Source of the DNA: Cytophagales bacterium
Lineage (GTDB): Bacteria; Bacteroidota; Bacteroidia; Cytophagales; Cyclobacteriaceae
Length of the DNA: 10,131 nt
Assembly (NCBI GenBank): GCA_003500135.1
Contig: DNTA01000329.1
Location: 1 to 10,131 of the forward strand
Reading direction: 5' to 3'
Shown: in pieces, positions 1-6,414 of the stretch
How the letters are laid out: each line of letters opens with the position of its first letter
Position numbering within the stretch: the first letter of the stretch is position 1
Translations under genes and position numbers: made by a program
Notes under the pieces: model-generated
The model's input: the letters and a program-made list of their open reading frames with translations, nothing else
The model's database searches: none
What the model was told of the DNA's origin: nothing

Positions 1-606
1 GAAATAAACAAAAGAGAATGTAAAAATTTAATAGTAGATCTACGGAATAATGGAGGCGGAAATGATTCGTTCAGCGACTACCTCATATCTTATTTTGCGG
101 ACCAACCCTTTAAATGGAACTCCAGTTTCACTTTGAAAACCAGTGCATTTCTCAAAGAACATGTAAGACAGCACTACGACACTACCGAAGTATTCTGGCA
201 GGAAGTTCTTGCCCATGAAAACGGCGAAGTATATCCATATACATTTGAAGAATATGCTCCCCAGCCCCAAAAAAATCGATTTGAAGGAGAGGTGTTTGTG
301 CTCATTAACCGGCAGTCGCATTCTCAATCCACGGTGGCAGCTGCCCAGATCAAAGACTATAAATTTGGAACAATTGTAGGAGAAGAAACCGCCGAGTACC
401 CAACCTTATATGCTTCACAATTCCAATTTAACCTGCCCAATACGGGAATCCCCGTTAAAGTATCCAAAGGTTACATTGTACGAGTAAATGGCAACAAGGA
501 AGATAAGGGCTTAGTGCCGGATGTTTTCATTAAGGACCACTTGCTGGACGAAAATGATGAGATTTTAACAGGCCTGCTGGAGCAACTGGGAGAAAAGCCA
601 AAATAG
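1..606 (+). CDS. S41-family serine peptidase, C-terminal part (5' end outside window)
   Basis: The reading frame is open from base 1 to the TAG at 604-606, giving 201 codons. No real start is visible, so the N-terminus lies upstream. An S41 core begins with LIVDLRNNGGGN (bases 28-63), matching the family's DLRNNGGG strand-turn. It continues with VFVLINRQSHSQSTVAAAQIKDY and then TIVGEET (370-390). By alignment to the tail-specific protease Prc, the nucleophile is the Ser codon at 322-324, in HSQS. The Asp of KDY matches Prc Asp441. The position of the Prc catalytic Lys, six residues after the Gly of GEE, is Tyr here, so a Ser-Lys dyad is not supported. Many Bacteroidota S41 proteins with DLRNNGGG and GEET also lack this Lys and may use a Tricorn/CPAF-like Ser-His-Glu arrangement, whose His would lie upstream of the window. 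Its substrate is unknown. Such proteins are usually exported, but no signal peptide can be seen here. The family call is secure; catalytic activity is inferred. Confidence 0.88.
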   Translation, partial: EINKRECKNLIVDLRNNGGGNDSFSDYLISYFADQPFKWNSSFTLKTSAFLKEHVRQHYDTTEVFWQEVLAHENGEVYPYTFEEYAPQPQKNRFEGEVFVLINRQSHSQSTVAAAQIKDYKFGTIVGEETAEYPTLYASQFQFNLPNTGIPVKVSKGYIVRVNGNKEDKGLVPDVFIKDHLLDENDEILTGLLEQLGEKPK

Positions 607-626
607 CAAACCGTATTTATAATTAT

Positions 627-647
627 AAAACTGCACCAGGTGCTTTT
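627..647 (+). terminator. Weak hairpin downstream of the S41 peptidase gene
   Basis: Twenty-six bases after the peptidase stop there is GCAC-CAG-GTGC (633-643), preceded by AAAA (627-630) and followed directly by TTTT (644-647). The stem has only four strong pairs. The A and T runs could extend it past a two-base bulge. It could be a weak rho-independent terminator for the peptidase gene. The short stem and four-base T run make this uncertain. The rest of the 607-818 gap shows no gene and no clear match to the Bacteroidota promoter pattern. Confidence 0.3.
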
Positions 648-818
648 AACCATTTCTTGTAGAAAAATTTGCACAATTTGTTAAAGAATTCCACTTGAGC
701 ATGCTGGCCAAATCCCATTGTACTGCATAAAAACCGTTTTAACCTTTGATTTGAATGCTTTGTAGGCCATGGCACAAAATTTTCACTCTTACAGGCAAAC
801 CAAACAAAAGAGACAATT

Positions 819-1421
819 ATGAGATATCTGAAATTATTAAGTATATCACTTGCAGCGCTATTCTTCACATGGAGTGCATTTGCGCAGGATGACATAATAG
901 TAAATTCAGATAAGGATTTGAATGCAGATTTTGAAGAGATAGAAACTTACTACTGGTCAACACATGCACTCAATGAAGACACCGAATTCACCCTGAACGA
1001 TGCACTAATGAAAAGTGAGCTCAGGGAAGCTATCAACCAGGAAATGGATGCCAAGGGCTATGAATTGAGCAAGGAAAATCCTGATGTAATTTTAAACTTC
1101 CGTGTATTCGAAAAACCAACCGATTTTAAAGGCTATGAAAATGTATACATGGACGAAAATTACTGGTCGAGCATGGAGCTTAGGAAAGATATGATCGGTA
1201 TTAAACCTCTTGCAGAGATAAGAACTACTGACAATGCAAGAGAGTACAATTTAAAAGAAGGCACCCTGTTGGTCGACTTCGTTAGTACAAATGACCATAC
1301 ACTCGTATGGCAAGGTTATGTGTCGGGTGTGATGGACGATAATTTCTGGAACGAAGGTGATGCTGATATTAATAGAGCCGTAGAGCTTATATTTGACGAA
1401 TATCAGTTCGATGCTTTCTAA
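819..1421 (+). CDS. Secreted DUF4136 domain-containing protein
   Basis: This 200-residue protein begins with a clear Sec signal peptide: MRYLK, then a hydrophobic core at about residues 6-19, ending AFA-Q, so cleavage is predicted after residue 22. No lipobox Cys is present, so it should be a soluble periplasmic or exported protein. The mature part fits DUF4136. It opens with the family-like I.VNSDKDLNADFEEIETYYW pattern, has a middle stretch (MDAKGYELSKENPDVILNF) matching the usual 'aaKGy....naDvlv.y' element, and has a C-terminal EGTLLVDFVSTNDHTLVWQG (residues 147-166) matching 'eGtLvvdlvD...lvWrG'. The family function is unknown, and many members are lipoproteins. ATG 819 is chosen because it gives a complete signal peptide; no Shine-Dalgarno sequence is obvious, as is common in Bacteroidota. 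A strong terminator follows at 1449-1477 and the gap upstream is 212 bases, so it is probably a single-gene transcript. Confidence 0.88.
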   Translation: MRYLKLLSISLAALFFTWSAFAQDDIIVNSDKDLNADFEEIETYYWSTHALNEDTEFTLNDALMKSELREAINQEMDAKGYELSKENPDVILNFRVFEKPTDFKGYENVYMDENYWSSMELRKDMIGIKPLAEIRTTDNAREYNLKEGTLLVDFVSTNDHTLVWQGYVSGVMDDNFWNEGDADINRAVELIFDEYQFDAF

Positions 1422-1448
1422 AAAAATAATTTAACTATTTACAAATGG

Positions 1449-1477
1449 GCTGCATGTTTGCGCATGCGGCTTTTTTT
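1449..1477 (+). terminator. Rho-independent terminator after the DUF4136 gene
   Basis: The arms GCTGCATG (1449-1456) and CATGCGGC (1463-1470) pair over 8 bp with one G-T wobble, around a six-base loop TTTGCG. Seven Ts follow immediately (1471-1477). The hairpin starts 28 bases after the DUF4136 stop. There is no T run after the hairpin on the opposite strand, so it should act only on plus-strand transcription. It implies that tamB is expressed from its own promoter in the roughly 70 bases before 1547. Confidence 0.87.
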
Positions 1478-1546
1478 CTGTTTTGATAACTAAAACATAC
1501 TATCGTTTTTATTGTTATTGTATAACATCACCACACCGCCTCCTGA

Positions 1547-4500
1547 ATGAATAATCAGATTAAAAGGGTATTGATAAAAACCGGCAAAATAGCCGCATGG
1601 ATTGTGGGGTCCATCGTTTTATTTTTGCTTTTGCTTTCTCTTTTAATTGCTACGCCTTATGTCCAAAACAAAATTATTAATCGTGCTCAAACTTTTTTTA
1701 ATGATAAAACCGGACGTAAACTTGAAATAGATCACATCTATCTGAAATTTCCTAAGACTGTCAATATCCAGGGTTTGTACGTGGAAGATCAATACGGCGA
1801 CACACTGGCCTACATGGGTTATCTGGATGTAAATGTAGCCATGTTGCAACTTTTACAAAATAAGATTGATGTCCAAAAAATAGATCTCGATAATTTCAGA
1901 GGTCGGTTGATCCAAAAAAATGATACCAGCGGATTTAACTTTCAATATATCATCGATTCCTTTAGTAGTCCGAAAAAGGAGCAAAAAGAAAACTCCACGG
2001 AATGGTCATTTGGACTGAATACGCTTGAGATGAGTGAAATATCATTTCTGATGAAAGACAATACATCCGGACTGGAAATGACAACTCAATTAAAAACACT
2101 CACCATTGATATGAATGATTTGAATCTCAACTCCATGATTTTTGGCGCTGATGAGATTATAGTCGATGGCCTGAAATACAAACTGAATATTGAAGACAGC
2201 AAAAGTGATAATGCTGTCAGTACCAACAACGATAGCTCCTCTTACATATCCATTGCCACAGATCTATTAGAGATTCATCATTCTCAAGTAGACATACAAC
2301 AGGCAGAAGCTAACTACAAAGCCAATATTGGATTTCTGGAACTTGAAGAAGCCCGTTTAAATACAAAAGGACAAAACATTGATTTGGGATCATTAAACTC
2401 AAAAAACTGCCAATATATGGTAAAACTTCCAGCTCCTGACACAACAGATGCTCCACCAGATAATGATTCAGGTGCGGGTATTCCCTGGAAAATTAATGTG
2501 GATAAGATAGCACTTGACGACTACCGTGTTACCTATTCGATAAATGATACTACCAATACCAATGGTCCGATAGACCCTGGAAATATTGACCTCAAAAACC
2601 TGCAAGTTAGCCTGGAGAATATTTCCCTGAATGAACAGGTAATGGCGGCGAATGTGAATCAATTGGCATTTTTAGAACAGAATAGTGGGATTAGTTTGAA
2701 TGAACTAAAAGGGGAATTTAAAAAAGAAGGGAATCAATACGATTTGAATGATTTCAAGATTTCTGCATTGAACACAGAATTAAATTTTTCAACCAATATC
2801 AATTTGAAAGACAGCTTTCCCGAATTTTCTGTTGATATAACAAGCGCCGTCATTACTCCGCAGGACCTTAAATTATTTGTACCCGCAATCGACACTTTTC
2901 CCGCTTATGACAATTGGCCGAAAATAAATTTATTGGCTTCCATTTCCGGCAATGCAGACAGTGTAAATGTCGATACATTGAATGCTGCATTTTACAAGAG
3001 TAATATCCGGTTAACAGGCGGGATCAAGCATTATTTAGACAGTCAAAAAATACATTGGGATTTACCTCAATTAAAAGTCCTGTTGCGAAAGCAAGACCTG
3101 GCATTTTTAGAAAAAGATTCGGTTTTTCCCCAAGATTTGGTAATACCGGAGCGTACCGAAATCAACATTGAAAGCAAAGGAAGCATGAAGCAGGCTTCTT
3201 TAAAAGCGAAAGTGTACACCACACAAGGCACCATAAATACAGAGGCATCGGTCAATTACGATACCCTCATTGGGGAGTATCAAATTAATGCCACAGTAGC
3301 CACTGACCAACTCAGGCCCAACCAGGTTTTAACGTCATTACCCGTCGACACGACTACCCTTGAATTACAGCTTGCAGGCTTTTGGCAAGATTCTACAAGT
3401 GCTTTGGCCAATATTGATTTAAAGGTACAAAAATGCCATTTCAATCAATACAGCTACCAAAACCTACAACTGGATGGTGAAGCTACACTAAACTCATTCA
3501 GTGGAAAACTGCACTATGAAGATGAAAATCTGGAACTGACCTATGCGGGGAATACCGACTTTTCAGATAGTCTTAAACACTTCGATTTTAAGATCGATAT
3601 ACCCAAAGCAGATTTACAGGCATTGCATTTTACAGACATACCTTTTAAATGCAGGGGCAATATCGATAGTAAAATGACCCTTGTAAATGAAAAGGTATTG
3701 GCCGGTCTTGTTGAACTAAAAGATGTATCATTAGTCAAAAACAATAAATATTATGTCATTAGTAACCTTTCCCTTCAAGCGGATACCACCGGACTTGAAA
3801 ATACACTAAGCCTCAATTCCGATATACTTGATTTTCGGTTTACCGGTAATATTGCTCTGCTCGAAGCACCGGAAATATTTGGCGAGCTGGCTAACTATTA
3901 TGTCAAATCTGATTCAGCCCGGCAAAACAACAACTTATTTAACAGCTCCGATTATTTTTCCTTCAGTCTCGACCTCAAGGATACAGAAATTTTAAAAGAC
4001 ATCTTCCTGACAGATTTGAAAACCCTGAATATCAATCAATTTACGGGATCATTTAATGGTGATTCATCTTTATTAAAACTCAATATCGAAATTCCCAAAC
4101 TCAGCTATGCCAATTACACCATTGATTCACTGGATTGGAAAATTCAAAATAAGGAAAAAGCGATTAAGGGGAATCTGAATATTGCGGCATTGTCCATGGG
4201 AAATATTTCAATAAAAGACTTTTTGCTTAACTCTATTTATCGAAATGATAGTTTGTTGCTCAACACTTCGATTCAAAGTTCGGATAGTATTTCGCGTTAC
4301 AGGATCAACACTGCCGTTGTACGACAGGATGATTTCACAAGGCTTTTTGTACTGGATTCTCTAATTCTTAATAAAAACACATGGAGGCCTGCTGAAAATT
4401 CATATGTTCAGATCGGCCCCGTTTTTTGGCTCGACAGCCTGATATTGCAACGAAAAGAACAGTCCATCTCATTTAATTCGTCTCAATCCAGCCAGGATAC

Positions 4501-6412
4501 GCTGCACGAGATAAGCATAAAAAACCTGAACCTCACTCAATTCAACTCCGGTAAGGACAGCCTGAAAAAGGTCACGGGAAACCTGAATTCGACTTTACAA
4601 CTTTCTTCAAACCCAGGGGGTCAGGCACAAATAAACGGCAACCTCGATATCGATAATTTGGCCTATGGTGATAATAACCTCGGCAAACTTAATGCATCCA
4701 TCAAATCAATTGAAGAAGCACTCGACATTGCCCTCAACATCGCCGGAGTTGATAATGATATTTCAATTGAGGGCTCAATTGCTACAAAAGAACAGACTGA
4801 ATTTGATTTGAAGGCCGATCTGCAAAGATTTCAGGTGAATGTCCTACAACCTTTACTTACCGAAACGCTCGATGAGCTTCATGGTGTGATTACAGGGAAA
4901 TTTGATATAAAAGGTACTGTAGAGCAGCCTGATATTAATGGTCAGCTCAATTTTAAAAATATTTCCTTCCAGCCCACATTGACTGGTGTTCCTTATCAAA
5001 TCGAACAGGATAAAATGAGTTTTAAACGCAACCGTTTTGTTTTTGATGATTTTAAAATAAAGGATAAGGATGAAAATAGCGCCACCTTAAAAGGATTTGT
5101 CGAATTTGATGACATTAATACGCTTAGATACCAGATTGACTTAAATACCAAATCCTTTCTGGTCGTTGACAAAAAGCCATCGAGACAGGATGATTTTTAT
5201 GGAACAGCAAGGCTTAGTAGCGACGCGAAAATACGAGGTGACAGTGAATTGATAAAAATCCAGGCTAACCTTAATGTTGATAACCAATCAGATCTTACCT
5301 ATATTCTTCCGCAAAGCAACAGGGAAGCTGCCAATCGGCAAAACATTGTAAGGTTTGTTGACAAGGATATACAAAAGGATCCTTTCTTTGAAAATGTGAA
5401 TTTTGTAGATACTGTAGCCACCGAAATTCAGGATATTGCCGTAAATGCGAATATTTCTATTACACCTGAAAGTAAGTTATCCATCGTAATAGATCCAAAT
5501 AATGGTGATCAGCTCAATCTTCGAGGTGAAGCCAATTTGGTATTCGAACTAACCCCTGCTGGTGATATTAACCTCACCGGGCGATATACGATTGATGAAG
5601 GAAACTATAAGCTAAATTTTTATCAACTCGTAAAACGCGAGTTTAAAATAGATAAAGGCAGCACACTACTATGGAAGGGAGATCCTCTCAATGCAGAGGT
5701 AGACATCACAGCGATCTATGAAATGAAATCGTCTCCGCCGGTAGGTAACAGCAATGCACCGGTAAGGTTTCAGGTGGTACTGAGCCTGGAAAATGAACTG
5801 CTGGACCCTGAGATCAACTTTAAAATAGATGCACCCGAAGAAGTAAAACAAAGAAATCCGGAATTGTATGTATGGCTGCAAAATGTAAACAGTACGGAGA
5901 CTGAACAAAACATGCAGGCTTTCTCAATGCTTGTTTTCCAGAGTTTTGCTAACACGGGCAGTGGGAATTTTAATATCGAGGGAACTGCAAGAAGCAGTGT
6001 GAGCCAAATCCTGACCCAGCAGCTCAATGCACTTGGAAGTAAATTGGAGGGAGTTGAATTGAGTTTCGATGTAGAAAGTTATCAGACCTACAACAATCAG
6101 GAGCAGTCGGGGCGTACAGATGTGCAACTCGGTGTTGCCAAGTCATTTATGAATGACCGAATTTCAGTAAAGGTTTCCGGTAATGTAAATGTGGAAGGTG
6201 CCGAAAGAAGTCAGGACCTTTCAGATTATGCCGGTGATTTAATTATTGAATACAAACTAACACCTAACGGACAATATAGGATTGAAGGGTTCCGGGTAAA
6301 TAACTATGATGGTCTAACGCAAGGTGAAATCACTGAAACAGGTGTTGGGTTCATTTTAGTAAAGGAATATTCCACTTTAAAGGAGCTTTTTAATTTTTCG
6401 AATGAAGATTGA
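1547..6412 (+). CDS. tamB: TamB-family translocation and assembly module protein (DUF490), inner-membrane anchored
   Basis: This 1,621-residue protein has a single N-terminal membrane segment at about residues 15-36 (WIVGSIVLFLLLLSLLIA), preceded by Lys/Arg. It is followed by an AsmA-like start (RAQTFFNDKTGRKLEIDHI, then 'VNIQGLYVEDQYGDTLAYMGYLDV'). Most of the protein is a long run of alternating hydrophobic and polar beta strands rich in Asn, Asp, Ser and Leu, as expected for the periplasm-spanning groove of AsmA/TamB proteins. The C-terminal TamB domain is clear from about residue 1345: GRYTIDEGNYKLNFYQLV, then FKIDKGSTLLWKGDPLNAEV (F1366, W1376), then the closing LIIEYKLTPNGQYRIEGF and GVGFIL segments. 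E. coli TamB has 1,259 residues; longer forms are usual in Bacteroidota. It should link the inner membrane to the outer-membrane partner encoded next (TamL) in outer-membrane protein assembly and/or lipid transport. ATG 1547 directly precedes the basic-hydrophobic anchor. The bases before it (CCTCCTGA) are not a ribosome binding site. Confidence 0.93.
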   Translation: MNNQIKRVLIKTGKIAAWIVGSIVLFLLLLSLLIATPYVQNKIINRAQTFFNDKTGRKLEIDHIYLKFPKTVNIQGLYVEDQYGDTLAYMGYLDVNVAMLQLLQNKIDVQKIDLDNFRGRLIQKNDTSGFNFQYIIDSFSSPKKEQKENSTEWSFGLNTLEMSEISFLMKDNTSGLEMTTQLKTLTIDMNDLNLNSMIFGADEIIVDGLKYKLNIEDSKSDNAVSTNNDSSSYISIATDLLEIHHSQVDIQQAEANYKANIGFLELEEARLNTKGQNIDLGSLNSKNCQYMVKLPAPDTTDAPPDNDSGAGIPWKINVDKIALDDYRVTYSINDTTNTNGPIDPGNIDLKNLQVSLENISLNEQVMAANVNQLAFLEQNSGISLNELKGEFKKEGNQYDLNDFKISALNTELNFSTNINLKDSFPEFSVDITSAVITPQDLKLFVPAIDTFPAYDNWPKINLLASISGNADSVNVDTLNAAFYKSNIRLTGGIKHYLDSQKIHWDLPQLKVLLRKQDLAFLEKDSVFPQDLVIPERTEINIESKGSMKQASLKAKVYTTQGTINTEASVNYDTLIGEYQINATVATDQLRPNQVLTSLPVDTTTLELQLAGFWQDSTSALANIDLKVQKCHFNQYSYQNLQLDGEATLNSFSGKLHYEDENLELTYAGNTDFSDSLKHFDFKIDIPKADLQALHFTDIPFKCRGNIDSKMTLVNEKVLAGLVELKDVSLVKNNKYYVISNLSLQADTTGLENTLSLNSDILDFRFTGNIALLEAPEIFGELANYYVKSDSARQNNNLFNSSDYFSFSLDLKDTEILKDIFLTDLKTLNINQFTGSFNGDSSLLKLNIEIPKLSYANYTIDSLDWKIQNKEKAIKGNLNIAALSMGNISIKDFLLNSIYRNDSLLLNTSIQSSDSISRYRINTAVVRQDDFTRLFVLDSLILNKNTWRPAENSYVQIGPVFWLDSLILQRKEQSISFNSSQSSQDTLHEISIKNLNLTQFNSGKDSLKKVTGNLNSTLQLSSNPGGQAQINGNLDIDNLAYGDNNLGKLNASIKSIEEALDIALNIAGVDNDISIEGSIATKEQTEFDLKADLQRFQVNVLQPLLTETLDELHGVITGKFDIKGTVEQPDINGQLNFKNISFQPTLTGVPYQIEQDKMSFKRNRFVFDDFKIKDKDENSATLKGFVEFDDINTLRYQIDLNTKSFLVVDKKPSRQDDFYGTARLSSDAKIRGDSELIKIQANLNVDNQSDLTYILPQSNREAANRQNIVRFVDKDIQKDPFFENVNFVDTVATEIQDIAVNANISITPESKLSIVIDPNNGDQLNLRGEANLVFELTPAGDINLTGRYTIDEGNYKLNFYQLVKREFKIDKGSTLLWKGDPLNAEVDITAIYEMKSSPPVGNSNAPVRFQVVLSLENELLDPEINFKIDAPEEVKQRNPELYVWLQNVNSTETEQNMQAFSMLVFQSFANTGSGNFNIEGTARSSVSQILTQQLNALGSKLEGVELSFDVESYQTYNNQEQSGRTDVQLGVAKSFMNDRISVKVSGNVNVEGAERSQDLSDYAGDLIIEYKLTPNGQYRIEGFRVNNYDGLTQGEITETGVGFILVKEYSTLKELFNFSNED

Positions 6413-6414
6413 TG
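6410..6414 (+). promoter_or_regulatory. TGATG stop-start overlap coupling tamB to tamL
   Basis: The tamB stop TGA (6410-6412) shares its last A with the tamL start ATG (6412-6414). Such overlaps usually mean one transcript and re-initiation by the ribosome that finishes the upstream gene. The purine stretch AAAGGAG at 6379-6385 is about 26 bases upstream of the ATG, too far to act as a normal ribosome binding site, which also favours coupling. An in-frame TTG at 6409 is a less likely start. Confidence 0.75.

Noticed and set aside
745..790. Several TTTG boxes (745-748, 750-753, 759-762) upstream of the DUF4136 gene as -33 elements
   Set aside because: No TAnnTTTG-like -7 box lies at a suitable distance downstream, and TTTG is frequent in this AT-rich DNA.
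623..895. Minus-strand open frame across the gap before the DUF4136 gene
   Set aside because: It runs into the DUF4136 coding region antisense, has no recognisable motif, and its composition looks like translated non-coding DNA.
1482..1508. Possible Bacteroidota-type promoter before tamB: TTTG at 1482-1485 and TATCGTTT at 1501-1508
   Set aside because: The second element matches TAnnTTTG only partly and the spacing is shorter than usual. A promoter is expected in this gap because of the terminator upstream, but I cannot fix its position.
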